Notes under the pieces: generated by a model | The model's input: the letters and a program-made list of their open reading frames with translations, nothing else | Told to the model about the DNA's origin: nothing | Databases searched by the model: none | Position numbers and translations under genes: made by a program | Source of the DNA: Pedobacter sp. FW305-3-2-15-E-R2A2 | Lineage (GTDB): Bacteria; Bacteroidota; Bacteroidia; Sphingobacteriales; Sphingobacteriaceae | Assembly (NCBI RefSeq): GCF_038446955.1 | Contig: NZ_CP151803.1 | Coordinates: forward strand, 4,030,001-4,094,000 | DNA length: 64,000 nucleotides | Direction: 5' to 3' | Part shown: positions 35,254-44,255 of the stretch, piece after piece | How the letters are laid out: each line of letters begins with the position of its first letter | How positions within the stretch are numbered: position 1 is the stretch's first letter

Positions 35254-36468
35254 CTATTTTTTAACGATCACCCTCCTTCCCTCAATCTTAAAATGTACAT
35301 TTCCAGTATAATCCAGCATATTTAGTAATTCAGAGATGTTTTTGTCCCTGGAAATCTCTCCCTTAAATTTGAATTCAGGATCCGGCTGTGTTTCATAAAC
35401 CACCTCTACATCGTACCACCTGGAAACCTTGGTCATGATGGACCTTAAGTTTTCATTGAATTTGAAATACCCGTTTTTCCAGGCGAGGACATCTTCCAGG
35501 TCTACATCATGAATCAGTTTCATATTGCCCGGAGATACCTGGGATTGCTCACCCGGTTTCAGAATCAGGAATTCGGCAGCAGTTTTAGCCGCCTTAATTC
35601 CGACAGCATTGACTCCCGCAACATTGCTTCCATTGGAAGAAACTTTGACACTTCCGGATAACAAGGTAGTTTTAACGGTTTTTTCATCATCGTAAGACAT
35701 GATGTTAAAATGGGTTCCCAAAACTTCCACAGTCTGTCCTTTTGCAATGACCCGGAACGGCGATTTTTTATTGTGGCTGATTTCAAAATACGCTTCCCCT
35801 TTTAATTCTACTTTTCTTTCTTTCGTGGCAAAAGAGACCGGATATTTTAAGCTGGAAGAAGCATTTAAAAAGACTTTCGAACCATCCGGCAAAATCACCT
35901 GCCACTGTCCGCCGCGAGGCGCTTCAATGGTATTGTATTCAGCGGTGTTTTTTCCGGAAGAATTTGGCGCAGCCTGATAAATCAATTGTCCGTTTGCAGT
36001 TTTGCTGATGGTCACCCCGGCTTGTTGTGCCAGCTCTCCGTTAAGCGCATCGGTTAAACTGATCTTTTGTCCGTTGGCTAAAGTCAGCACCGCTTTATTT
36101 TTACCAGGATTAATGTCGTTTTCTACGATCTGAGGTCCGTTAACATCTTTATAATTGCTATAGAAGAATACAGCGGTGATCGCGATGATGAATACCGCAG
36201 CTGCAGCAACGATTCTAAATCTTAACCTTGATCTTCTTGCAGGAGCAATGTCTAAACGGCGTTCCAGCACAGGCCGATCAATTTGCTGATCAATATTTAG
36301 CCACATCTGTCGTTTTACATCCAGATAGTCAACATCCTCAGGCTCCCGTTGCCGAAGCTCAGATTGCTTCACAAACCAGTTTTCGACAAGACGTATTTCT
36401 TCTTTTGAGGCACTGCCCTCATTATACTTCCTGATCAATTCTATTACCTGTTCCCTATTCATCTGCAT
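35254..36468 (-). CDS. FecR-family anti-sigma factor
   Basis: A 404-residue single-pass membrane protein. A cytoplasmic N-terminal part (about 1-85, sigma-binding) is followed by one helix (VAAAAVFIIAITAVFFY), a periplasmic FecR domain with TIEAPRGGQWQVILPDGSKVFLN (core GGQWQVILPDGS, ASSSLKYP, ELKGEAYFEI), and a C-terminal DUF4974 domain (KFNENLRSIMTKVSRWYDVEV, core VSRWYDVEV) that contacts the receptor's STN domain. It lies between the ECF sigma gene and the STN-bearing SusC, the classical order of cell-surface signalling. Confidence 0.94.
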   Translation of the reverse strand: MQMNREQVIELIRKYNEGSASKEEIRLVENWFVKQSELRQREPEDVDYLDVKRQMWLNIDQQIDRPVLERRLDIAPARRSRLRFRIVAAAAVFIIAITAVFFYSNYKDVNGPQIVENDINPGKNKAVLTLANGQKISLTDALNGELAQQAGVTISKTANGQLIYQAAPNSSGKNTAEYNTIEAPRGGQWQVILPDGSKVFLNASSSLKYPVSFATKERKVELKGEAYFEISHNKKSPFRVIAKGQTVEVLGTHFNIMSYDDEKTVKTTLLSGSVKVSSNGSNVAGVNAVGIKAAKTAAEFLILKPGEQSQVSPGNMKLIHDVDLEDVLAWKNGYFKFNENLRSIMTKVSRWYDVEVVYETQPDPEFKFKGEISRDKNISELLNMLDYTGNVHFKIEGRRVIVKK

Positions 36469-36583
36469 TTATCAGTTTATTCCTGATTTATAAGTAATAG
36501 CGATGAAAGGCCCTCAGGGCGTAGATGGAAATCATAAAAATTTGAAAATAAATGTAATTAACTGATTTTCAGAAAGAAATATT

Positions 36584-37177
36584 TTAATTTCTTTTGGAAA
36601 GTTCAATGATAATCAGTCCGAAGGGTGCATAAAGAGCTAGTTTTGAACGAAGAATTTTCAGGGCATTGTTCACTTGTTTTTTCACCGTCTGGTCTGAAAG
36701 CCCAAGTTTATCAGCAATTTCAGCATGAGAAAGATTGTCCTTACGGCTCATTTCAAATATGAGTTTCATTTTAGGCGGTAAATTGTCAATCTCCCGCTGT
36801 ATAATGATATTCAACTCGCGTTCATCAATATCCTGTATCGTTTCCAGGCTGATTTCTGAAGCATATTTTGCTAAGGAAGCGATGTGGTCATTTTTGAGCT
36901 TGTTGCGTTGTATGAATTTCAATACGCGGTTTCTGGCGCCTATATATAAGTAGCCGGCAAGGTTATTGTCTTCCTGAATGAGTTCCGGTTTATCCCAAAG
37001 GGCGACAAATAAATCCTGCACCAGGTCTTTAGATGGCTCTTCGTCCCTTAACATCTGATTTACTTTATAAAACATCAGCACTGCATACCTATTATAGATC
37101 TCTGCAAAAGCCTCATGATTCCTGTCTTTTACAAGACGGACCAATTCAGAATCCGTAAATTCAGAATACATTTTCAT
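36584..37177 (-). CDS. ECF RNA polymerase sigma factor
   Basis: A 197-residue ECF sigma factor. Region 2 carries FAEIYNRYAVLMFYK and DLVQDLFVALWDKP; region 4 carries NLPPKMKLIFEMSRKDNLSHAEIADKLGLSDQTVKKQ (core LSHAEIADKLGLS) as helix-turn-helix. It is followed by the FecR gene after 115 bases. By analogy with FecI/FecR/FecA it is released when SusC binds its ligand and then transcribes the SusCD operon. It may also start transcription of the ABC/MutS-like genes by read-through. Confidence 0.94.
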   Translation of the reverse strand: MKMYSEFTDSELVRLVKDRNHEAFAEIYNRYAVLMFYKVNQMLRDEEPSKDLVQDLFVALWDKPELIQEDNNLAGYLYIGARNRVLKFIQRNKLKNDHIASLAKYASEISLETIQDIDERELNIIIQREIDNLPPKMKLIFEMSRKDNLSHAEIADKLGLSDQTVKKQVNNALKILRSKLALYAPFGLIIIELSKRN

Positions 37178-37287
37178 TATAATCAGTAATCAATGCCCCC
37201 CAGCAATTTAAAAGAAATAAAAAAAGATTTGATCATTAGGAGACGTGTGGTTACCTGTTAGATAACAACATCTTAATCGCCCCTTAA

Positions 37288-37295
37288 CAAACGTA
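37288..37295 (-). promoter_or_regulatory. Possible -7 element of the ECF sigma gene
   Basis: Minus strand TACGTTTG (37295-37288) fits TAnnTTTG. It would leave a leader of about 105 bases before the sigma-factor ATG. No good -33 box lies at the right distance, so the call is weak. Nothing else was recognised in 37178-37474. Confidence 0.3.
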
Positions 37296-37474
37296 CATAA
37301 ATATTTTTTACAATCACAGCTGAATTTGTCGCCCCTGATTTACCAGTGCATTGCATTTTCCACTTCTTCCTTTCTTTCTGAAAAAGCAAATTAGCGCAGC
37401 AGCTGAAAACTTATTGGCGATGGCAGTTGTTTTATAGCCGTTATTATTTATGAACCTTTAAATCACCTCTGGTT

Positions 37475-37975
37475 ATGATACTCCAATATCTGTCAGCTGA
37501 ATTCGAAAATGAAGTAAATAACACGCGGAAATTGTTACAGGCCGTTCCGGAAAAAGACCTTGCTTATAAGCCTTCGGATATTTCCTGGACGATGGGCGAA
37601 CTTGCCCAACACATTGCTACCATTTATTACTGGTACGTCGGCACACTGACTGAAGATGTTTATGATATAGTGGCTGATCAGCTTGAACGGGGCGATACCA
37701 ATGACATCCAAGCAACCCTTTCGCTTTTTGAACGTAATGTTGAAAAAGCCAGGACGGCCTTAGCGTCGCTGACTGAGCAAAAATTACAAGACAACTGGAC
37801 GATGAAAGCCGGAGAACAAATCCTCCTTGGCCCCATGCCCAGAGGCACGGTAACCCGTGGCTTTCTTTTTAACCATATTTATCACCACCGTGGCGAATTG
37901 ATCGTTTACCTGCGGGCAACGGGAAATAAAGTGCCAGGCCTGTATGGTCCTACTTATGAAGAAAGTCAGAAATGA
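37475..37975 (+). CDS. DinB-family protein
   Basis: A 166-residue four-helix DinB/YfiT-like protein. The conserved metal histidines appear as HI in ELAQHIATIYYWY and as HIYHHRGEL near the C-terminus (FNHIYHHRGELIVYLRATG, with the typical HH-x-GE). The family includes thiol-dependent transferases and damage-induced proteins; the reaction here is unknown. It converges with the SMI1/KNR4 gene, and the last 10 bases of both coding regions overlap. Confidence 0.9.
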   Translation: MILQYLSAEFENEVNNTRKLLQAVPEKDLAYKPSDISWTMGELAQHIATIYYWYVGTLTEDVYDIVADQLERGDTNDIQATLSLFERNVEKARTALASLTEQKLQDNWTMKAGEQILLGPMPRGTVTRGFLFNHIYHHRGELIVYLRATGNKVPGLYGPTYEESQK

Positions 37976-39333
37976 TTTAAAATCGTCTTATTGGTCAAAC
38001 CATAGTCAGCTAATCTATGATTAAGGTTTGCCAGGATATAGTCTTGTTCTATCGGAAACTTTTCAGCGAGCTCTTTATAAGAGGCCAATAACCGCTTATC
38101 TTTTAACCCTGATAAGGCTTGCAATGAGGCGTGTATTACCCGGTTTGACGGGTCTCTTAACCCTTCAATAAATATTTCGATATAATCTTTTTTGTTTTTT
38201 AACTGACCCAAAGTATACAGTGACTGCAGCCTGATTTCGTCTATAGGGTGACTGGCAAATGGTGTAATAAGGCTGCCATAATTCGTGTTGGTCTCTTTTA
38301 GTAAATAAGTAAAAAACCGGAATGTTTCTTCGTCTTCAATTCTAAAAATATGCGCTTCAATAACTTTTAGCCATTCCTTAGCGCGATCCTTTGCATACCA
38401 ATAAATGAAACTGAAGACAGAAAGCAAGTCTGTTTTCAGCAATTCCATTAAATGTGGTTTGGCCCGCTCATAGTCAGATTTACAAATGTTTTGAATCAAT
38501 TTGTTTTTGTATGCAGGATTAACATCGATTAATCTTTCAATGTGGCTTAAGGTTTGGTGCTTTAATTTTTTTTTATTCAGCAAGCCATTTAAACAGTCGT
38601 CCTTTTCCGCGAGATCTGTCGAAGATGTAAAGATGGTCAGCAATTCTTCCTCAGTACCCCCCATTTGATATCCAAACCATCCGGTACCACCGTCAATTAA
38701 TTCGCCTGAAATCACTTCATCTAACCACCTTTCATACCAATCCAGAAAATTTTTCTCAAAAGCAAAGTTGGGCTTTTGCCCATCTATATCTAAGTTTACC
38801 ACCCGACCTCTATACGGCCCGTTTAAAACTACTCCGTGCAAATAGCTGCAACCCTGCGATCCTACCGGAAGTATTCCAGCCCATAAATTACCTCGTTCAT
38901 GATCATATTCCTCATCAGTCATGGTTTCATCACCATTTATTTTTTGGGATAATGCTTCCCAAAATTCGTTGGTCATCTTTGGATGGATCACACAGCGGTT
39001 CTTTAAATATTTTTCTGCATCAACATTAATTAATTCATTCATATTTTCTCCTAAGGGATAAATCCCAAAAAAAGGACCTGCTGAAGAGTCTTGCCAGCCA
39101 ATACCACCATTTCCAACAGTCAAAACAAATGATTTGTAACAGTCTGGCAGTTCAATTGAATATTTATTTTCAATCTCTGTAATCTTTTCTGCTGTTGCCG
39201 GCTTGTTCAATTGATATTTATGCTGGTCTGCTCCAAATGCGATGTAATTTTTATCGGCATCTTTGGCTTCAAGTATTTTTTTCTTTATTCTCTGTATCTG
39301 GTCGCTATATGCTGCAATTGGGTAGGTGTTCAT
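37966..39333 (-). CDS. SMI1/KNR4-domain protein with HEAT-like repeats
   Basis: A 455-residue cytoplasmic protein. The N-terminal half (about 50-210) is an SMI1/KNR4 domain: EIENKYSIELPDCYKSFVLTVGNGG (core LPDCYKSFVLTVGNGG), GPFFGIYPL, ILPVGSQGCSYLHGVVLNG, FLDWYERWLDE. The C-terminal half consists of HEAT/armadillo-like helical pairs, best seen as HPIDEIRLQSLYTLGQLK and DPSNRVIHASLQALSGLKD. SMI1/KNR4 proteins include immunity proteins of contact-dependent and polymorphic toxin systems, but no toxin gene is in the window. A -7 element (TATTTTTG, 39376-39369) precedes the start by about 35 bases. Confidence 0.85.
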   Translation of the reverse strand: MNTYPIAAYSDQIQRIKKKILEAKDADKNYIAFGADQHKYQLNKPATAEKITEIENKYSIELPDCYKSFVLTVGNGGIGWQDSSAGPFFGIYPLGENMNELINVDAEKYLKNRCVIHPKMTNEFWEALSQKINGDETMTDEEYDHERGNLWAGILPVGSQGCSYLHGVVLNGPYRGRVVNLDIDGQKPNFAFEKNFLDWYERWLDEVISGELIDGGTGWFGYQMGGTEEELLTIFTSSTDLAEKDDCLNGLLNKKKLKHQTLSHIERLIDVNPAYKNKLIQNICKSDYERAKPHLMELLKTDLLSVFSFIYWYAKDRAKEWLKVIEAHIFRIEDEETFRFFTYLLKETNTNYGSLITPFASHPIDEIRLQSLYTLGQLKNKKDYIEIFIEGLRDPSNRVIHASLQALSGLKDKRLLASYKELAEKFPIEQDYILANLNHRLADYGLTNKTILNHF

Positions 39334-39368
39334 AAAATCCAGGGGTCTGTCCTTTCCTGCGCAAATTG

Positions 39369-39376
39369 CAAAAATA
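39369..39376 (-). promoter_or_regulatory. -7 element of the SMI1/KNR4 gene
   Basis: Minus strand TATTTTTG (39376-39369) fits TAnnTTTG, about 36 bases before ATG 39333, in the 48-base gap after the small upstream gene. No clear -33 box. Confidence 0.4.
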
Positions 39377-39381
39377 TATCG

Positions 39382-39597
39382 TTAACAAAGTAAAAGTCGA
39401 TTCATGATGCTTTTAATCAGCGCCACTGTTGCAGGCTGGTTTTGATGCCTTTCCGTTAAATCCTGAATGATTTCCATCATTGCGGCTTGCCGTCTGAGAA
39501 ATAGCCATCCTGCGAAGTCGGCCGCATTTTCTTCGGCATCCAAACCGGTGTCAGTTCTGAACAATTGTTTATACTCTTCGATTACCTCCAGATTCAT
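39382..39597 (-). CDS. Small unknown protein, 71 residues
   Basis: A 71-residue acidic-to-neutral helical protein (MNLEVIEEYKQLFRTDTGLDAEE..., then AADFAGWLFLRRQAAMMEIIQD). It has no signal peptide and no overlapping competitor, and amino-acid use is protein-like. I do not recognise a family. It lies 48 bases upstream of the SMI1/KNR4 gene on the same strand and may be its partner. Confidence 0.55.
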   Translation of the reverse strand: MNLEVIEEYKQLFRTDTGLDAEENAADFAGWLFLRRQAAMMEIIQDLTERHQNQPATVALIKSIMNRLLLC

Positions 39598-39702
39598 GGT
39601 CTTTGTTTTAGACCTAAAGTTAATTTAATCTTCAAAACATCATCATTCCTCCTAAACAAGGATACTTGAATATTTTTCCACAGTCACAAATATTTCCCGG
39701 CT

Positions 39703-39765
39703 AAACACCCACATCAATTGGGTGAAAACACCCCCATCCCGGAACAACAAGCCCCCTACCTTAGT
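39703..39765 (+). promoter_or_regulatory. Direct repeats and -7-like box before the protease/two-component operon
   Basis: AAACACCCACATC (39703-39715) recurs as AAACACCCCCATC (39727-39739), 12 of 13 identical and 24 bases apart. The second copy also forms a palindrome with its left flank, GGGGTG-AAAA-CACCCC (39720-39735). A box TACCTTAG (39758-39765), one base from TAnnTTTG, lies 18 bases further on, so the repeats sit near -40 and -64, where activators bind. The response regulator encoded at the end of the operon is the obvious candidate. Confidence 0.45.
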
Positions 39766-39806
39766 ATCAACAATTCAAAGGAAAAAACAGCAAAAAATCA
39801 AGTACC

Positions 39807-41324
39807 ATGGAAAATCTATACAAACTAATAACCATACTCTTTGTACTTAGTTTAATATCAGAACGTATCGCTAATTTTTTCAAGCTCAAGCTTTCTGGCA
39901 GTCGCCAACGATTAAGAGGTCGGGGATCGATTTTGAAATGGTTTACTTTTGGGAATACCAGTTTGAAGAAGACAGATCCACAGGAAGAGAAACAGCGGGA
40001 GTTTCGTGTCCTAAAGATCAACCTCTTCTTCGGCTGTCTTATTGCAATATGCTTTCATGCAGATCTGTTTACCCTGCTTCAGCATATAGACAGCCCAAAT
40101 AAATACCTGACCTGGAACCTGGAGAGCACATCGATTAGCTGGGAATGGAGTCTGAAAGCTTTCGGAAAACTACTACTCACGCTTCTTGGCTGCCTACTGA
40201 CCGGAGCTTTCATCAGTTTTGGTTCTAAGTTTTGGCATGATGCCCTCGACCTTTTGCTACAGGTAAAAAACTACAGAGCAATGCTCACAACCGAAAAGAG
40301 TCAGGAGATCCAGGCCAATACCAGCACAATGAGTGATCAGGAATTAGATCTCTTAATGCGTTCCGCGATCGCTGAACATTATCAGGACTGGAAACTTGAC
40401 TATCCAAATATTGTGGGATGCACCGTGGGACTTAAACGTACCGGAGGATCACCGGTAGCAAAAAAAGCGATCATCTTTAAGGTTCGTCAAAAGCCAGCAC
40501 CAGCACAGCTCAGCAGCACAGCCACTATTCCGACCTCAATTACGTATCGGGGGTCAGTTTTACAAACTGATGTTGTTGATACCGGCGAAATAAGCGCACT
40601 GATGTCGCCTGCGAAAAAATCAGCCCTCATCAAGACAGGAGTAAAGTTGGGCACAAGTGTTTCCCGGGACAATGCCAGCAATTTCGGAACGGTGTCCTTG
40701 CGGGTAAAACAGACATTCAGCAACCTTCCAGATCAGTATTTTCTGCTTTCCTGTTTCCACGTACTCTTTCCGGAACGATTGGATCCCAATGTACTTCAAC
40801 AGGGAACGGTTAAGATTGACCTCGCTACCTATGGACCGGATACGCTGATCTCCGCTCCCGCAAGCACGCTGCCCGCTTCCAGATCCGGCATTTCCACGCA
40901 TGGGAATGTAACTGCCGGGGTATTTTCGCCAAGAATAGACGCCGCAATTGCCCGTATCAATCAGACAGACCTTCTCCAGCAAACCTTCAACGATACACTC
41001 GTTACCGGAGAAACAGACCTGAAGGATCTATATGTCGGAATGCCTGTCAACTCCTTTGGCTGTGTCACGGGTAAACTAACTGGCTTCATCAATGACCTGG
41101 ATGTTCCTGTTACGGAGGTTGTATTCAAAAACGGACCAGTCAGGTTCAGTTATACCTTCAACAAACTAATACAGGTCAGCATGCTCTGTAAAGAGGGGGA
41201 TAGTGGCGCGCCCGTCCTCAGTCCAAATGGAAAAATAATCGGAATTATTACCTCAGGAGATAACGAAGGAAGTTATGTACTCCCTTTCCAGTATATCAAA
41301 AACGCATTATTTGTAACCTTATAA
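39807..41324 (+). CDS. Membrane-anchored trypsin-like serine protease
   Basis: A 505-residue protein with three hydrophobic segments in the first 150 residues (about 5-18, 70-90, 118-138) and a chymotrypsin-fold protease domain in the C-terminal half (about 200-505). The triad is His318 (LLSCFHVLF), Asp378 (RIDAAIARI) and Ser466 in GDSGAPV (464-470), followed by GKIIGIITSGD. All three residues are present, so it should be active. Which side of the membrane the protease faces is not clear from the segments. It starts an operon that ends in a two-component system (next start 13 bases on). Confidence 0.82.
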   Translation: MENLYKLITILFVLSLISERIANFFKLKLSGSRQRLRGRGSILKWFTFGNTSLKKTDPQEEKQREFRVLKINLFFGCLIAICFHADLFTLLQHIDSPNKYLTWNLESTSISWEWSLKAFGKLLLTLLGCLLTGAFISFGSKFWHDALDLLLQVKNYRAMLTTEKSQEIQANTSTMSDQELDLLMRSAIAEHYQDWKLDYPNIVGCTVGLKRTGGSPVAKKAIIFKVRQKPAPAQLSSTATIPTSITYRGSVLQTDVVDTGEISALMSPAKKSALIKTGVKLGTSVSRDNASNFGTVSLRVKQTFSNLPDQYFLLSCFHVLFPERLDPNVLQQGTVKIDLATYGPDTLISAPASTLPASRSGISTHGNVTAGVFSPRIDAAIARINQTDLLQQTFNDTLVTGETDLKDLYVGMPVNSFGCVTGKLTGFINDLDVPVTEVVFKNGPVRFSYTFNKLIQVSMLCKEGDSGAPVLSPNGKIIGIITSGDNEGSYVLPFQYIKNALFVTL

Positions 41325-41336
41325 CCAAACCGCCTC

Positions 41337-43046
41337 ATGAAGTACTTACTCAGCTTTACCCTGATACTGATCGCTTTTAGCATCAGGGCACAAATCACAG
41401 ACACAACCCTTGTGCTCGAACAAACCTATGATAGGATTCCAAAGTTGGAAAAAACAGGACGTTATTCAAAGAACCGAACCATTTTGCGAATCCATTTTAG
41501 CAAGGCCTCAACTGCCCGATCAAAACTGACGACTCTTGTGGTCAGCACCAATGGAGAGCATCCCGAAAATACCGCAGCCCATATCAAGGGCTATATCCCG
41601 GACAACAATCCCGCCACGATTGAATTTGATCTCAAACCTAAGCTTGATGGCCTCGGCTCTTCCTTTAAGATGGTCATCCTGGAAAAAGGGGAACCTTACA
41701 GCCCGGTCATTGAAATGACTGATGAAACAGTGCCTCCTGCCATCCGGCGAACCGTCAGTTATCACCCAGTAGCCGATAACGATCTGCACCTCCCTGCGTT
41801 AAGTCGGGAAGAACCCTCATTTGATTCAAAAAACCATTCATTCTTGTATACTGGCAAGCGGAAACTTTCATTGGTATACACCTTTAATGACGAACTAAGT
41901 CCTAGGTTTAGCTTTCCAAAGAGATCAAACGCTGAAACTACAGATACCGAATCAATTCACATCGGCGTTGGCCAGCCTTTAAGCCTCGAACTCATTCCGG
42001 TACCGAACCCCTTGCGCTATGACGTAAATATTTCAAGCGGGTTTCGATCGGTTAATGAAGAAACCGATGGAATCCTGGAGAAATTTCTATTAAATCCGTC
42101 TGAACTATTGGGAAAGGCTGTCGCATTCTCAGGGACCATATACGACGACGACGAAATCAAAAGAAAAGAAAAAATACTGGGTTATCTTCAACAGATTAAC
42201 ACCAAATTGGGCAATTACCTGAACAGCTACCGATACAAGGACGGTATTATTGCCAGCCAATTTATGACTGAACGACAGGCCGTGGTTGATGCCGTACATA
42301 GCTATCTAAAGCAAAAGGACCCCTCCTATCCGGGCACTATTGGCGACTATATCATCAATGAATTCAGCGCTCCTGACTCCATCTACCTCAAACCGATCCT
42401 AAAAACACTCCGGGAATTTGACAATTTCGTAGTTACGCCCCTGCGCTACCAGATCAAACAGGTACCAGACAAAGATGAACTACTTCTCGACATTCGCATC
42501 AGCCCCAAAAAAGGGATTGCAACAGCGATATACACCGATACAACAAAAGTATCCTTTCCGATCTTTGGCGGATTCAAGGTGGACGTCAGTCCGGGGCTTT
42601 TCTATAGCTTTCATCAACAGCAAAAGTATGCACTCAGAACCGACAGTACAGCCATTATTACCGATGGCACTACAACTTACTCCAGGTACAAAACCATTAT
42701 TACCGAAAAGCAATCAAAGGGAAACGTGGGCTTCTCTTCCCTGCTTCACTTCTACAGCCGATGGACCAGAGATGTGAATTTTGCACTAAGCCTCGGAGTC
42801 GGACTTACACTTGAAGACACCCCACAGGTGCGCTATCTGCTAGGTGGCAGCCTCCTTATAGGTCGGGTAAATAGGATCGCTGTTTCAGGAGGTTATAGCT
42901 TCGGCAAAATAAACCAGCTTAGCGGAAAATATACAGATTCCAAAACGGCCGTTTCCGATACCAGTTTAGACACCTACAAAGTCTTAAAGGGTGCAGCCTT
43001 CATCGCATTGTCCTACAACATCCCGCTTTTGAACAGAAAAAAGTAA
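41337..43046 (+). CDS. Exported protein of unknown function
   Basis: A 569-residue protein with a signal peptide (MKYLLSFTLILIAFSIRAQ). The first half is a mixed beta-rich sequence with no motif I know; the middle (about 240-330) is helical (IKRKEKILGYLQQINTKLGNYL, core KILGYLQQINTKLG); the last 170 residues alternate hydrophobic and polar residues (GGFKVDVSPGLFYSF, LHFYSRWTRDVNFALSLGVGL, core VNFALSLGVGLTLE, AVSGGYSFGKINQLSGKY), as in an outer-membrane beta-barrel. It lies 12 bases after the protease gene and is probably its functional partner or substrate. Confidence 0.7.
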   Translation: MKYLLSFTLILIAFSIRAQITDTTLVLEQTYDRIPKLEKTGRYSKNRTILRIHFSKASTARSKLTTLVVSTNGEHPENTAAHIKGYIPDNNPATIEFDLKPKLDGLGSSFKMVILEKGEPYSPVIEMTDETVPPAIRRTVSYHPVADNDLHLPALSREEPSFDSKNHSFLYTGKRKLSLVYTFNDELSPRFSFPKRSNAETTDTESIHIGVGQPLSLELIPVPNPLRYDVNISSGFRSVNEETDGILEKFLLNPSELLGKAVAFSGTIYDDDEIKRKEKILGYLQQINTKLGNYLNSYRYKDGIIASQFMTERQAVVDAVHSYLKQKDPSYPGTIGDYIINEFSAPDSIYLKPILKTLREFDNFVVTPLRYQIKQVPDKDELLLDIRISPKKGIATAIYTDTTKVSFPIFGGFKVDVSPGLFYSFHQQQKYALRTDSTAIITDGTTTYSRYKTIITEKQSKGNVGFSSLLHFYSRWTRDVNFALSLGVGLTLEDTPQVRYLLGGSLLIGRVNRIAVSGGYSFGKINQLSGKYTDSKTAVSDTSLDTYKVLKGAAFIALSYNIPLLNRKK

Positions 43047-43119
43047 GACAGCAACTAAACCACTGAAAAACAACCAATAAACCTTTAATATTAACAACAA
43101 GTTTACTAAATTAACCATC

Positions 43120-43602
43120 ATGAAGAACAAACTCACCACCGCCCTCCTTATGCTGATTGTCCTTACAGGATTCTACAGCTGTCAACCAAAAGTTGAAACT
43201 AAAACAGAGGAAAAACACCAGGAAAAAAAGTTCCTGAATGCAAAAGCTATAGACAATGAACCGGTAAATTTTATCCTTGCCGATTCTTGCGTAGAACTTT
43301 ACGAAAAGACCGATCCCCGACTCCTTCCACGAACAAATTCCATCGTCTTTAAGCGCGGGGAATTAATAAAATGGATAAATCAACTGGAGAAAACCGTAGA
43401 TTATGATAACATGAGAATATGCTTGGGCATCTATACCGACACCATTCTTCGCAAATACAAGAAGCCAGATTCATTGAGAAATAGAGTCAGCCTATTCCTT
43501 TATCCATTCAAAGGCAAGAACCGCGCTAAGACACTGATCTCCAGCACCAATAGAGACCAAAGAACCACTGACCCCTTCAATATGGGCGAATTACATCCCT
43601 AA
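43120..43602 (+). CDS. Small lipoprotein of unknown function
   Basis: A 160-residue lipoprotein with lipobox GFYSC (Cys near 21) and a charged linker (KVETKTEEKHQEKK) before a globular part with DSCVELYEKTDPRLLPR and LGIYTDTILRKYKKPDSLRNRVSLFLYPF (core RVSLFLYPFKGK). No family recognised. Its stop codon shares one base with the ATG of the next gene (TAATG), and it lies inside the protease/two-component operon. Confidence 0.7.
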   Translation: MKNKLTTALLMLIVLTGFYSCQPKVETKTEEKHQEKKFLNAKAIDNEPVNFILADSCVELYEKTDPRLLPRTNSIVFKRGELIKWINQLEKTVDYDNMRICLGIYTDTILRKYKKPDSLRNRVSLFLYPFKGKNRAKTLISSTNRDQRTTDPFNMGELHP

Positions 43603-44255
43603 TGGAGTTTAGTATCCAACATTATTTTGAGTTCCTCAGCCTACTGATCTGCATCTTTTGCTCCGGGAAGCTGAGGCATTCTTTTCTGATTGCCTTTTTA
43701 CCTTACCTGCTGATTATACTCTGTGTAGAGTTAATCGCAAAATACCTCTATTCGCTGCATCACTACAACACAAGTTGGATTTATAACCTGATGAATTTAT
43801 TCAGCAATGGGTTTTATGCCTTTATCTTCTACCGGTTTGCTACTGAAAAGCAACATCAACTCGTCTTATTTCTGATCACCTCCATCTACGTTAGCTTTTC
43901 CCTGCTCTTTCACGTCCTAACCAGCTTCAAGGACTTTAACATTTACATCGTTGCAATTGGCGGCATCATCCAGGTCTTTTTTTCCTGCCTTCATTTTTAT
44001 TATTACCTGCAGAATGATGAGTATGTCAGCGAACGTCATTATTCCTCAGGACTGTTTATCGCCGCCGGAGTGCTTATTTTTTATTCTGGGATTGCCATCT
44101 GTTTTTCACTTTATCACTATATTCGCTTCAACGCACTCAGCCTATTTGGTATTCCACTCTATAACCTGGTACCACGCTACCTGAGTATCCTACTGTATCT
44201 TTTGATATCTATTGCGCTCATCATATGGAAAAGGCCGACGAAGACATCATCCTAG
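43602..44255 (+). CDS. Polytopic membrane protein, possible sensor partner
   Basis: A 217-residue protein that is almost wholly membrane-embedded: about seven hydrophobic segments (about 9-20, 27-46, 60-78, 86-108, 112-136, 146-168, 188-208). No enzyme motif. The following histidine kinase starts inside its 3' end (31-base overlap) and itself has only one short membrane helix, so this protein may be the sensory membrane part that the kinase lacks. Confidence 0.7.
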   Translation: MEFSIQHYFEFLSLLICIFCSGKLRHSFLIAFLPYLLIILCVELIAKYLYSLHHYNTSWIYNLMNLFSNGFYAFIFYRFATEKQHQLVLFLITSIYVSFSLLFHVLTSFKDFNIYIVAIGGIIQVFFSCLHFYYYLQNDEYVSERHYSSGLFIAAGVLIFYSGIAICFSLYHYIRFNALSLFGIPLYNLVPRYLSILLYLLISIALIIWKRPTKTSS

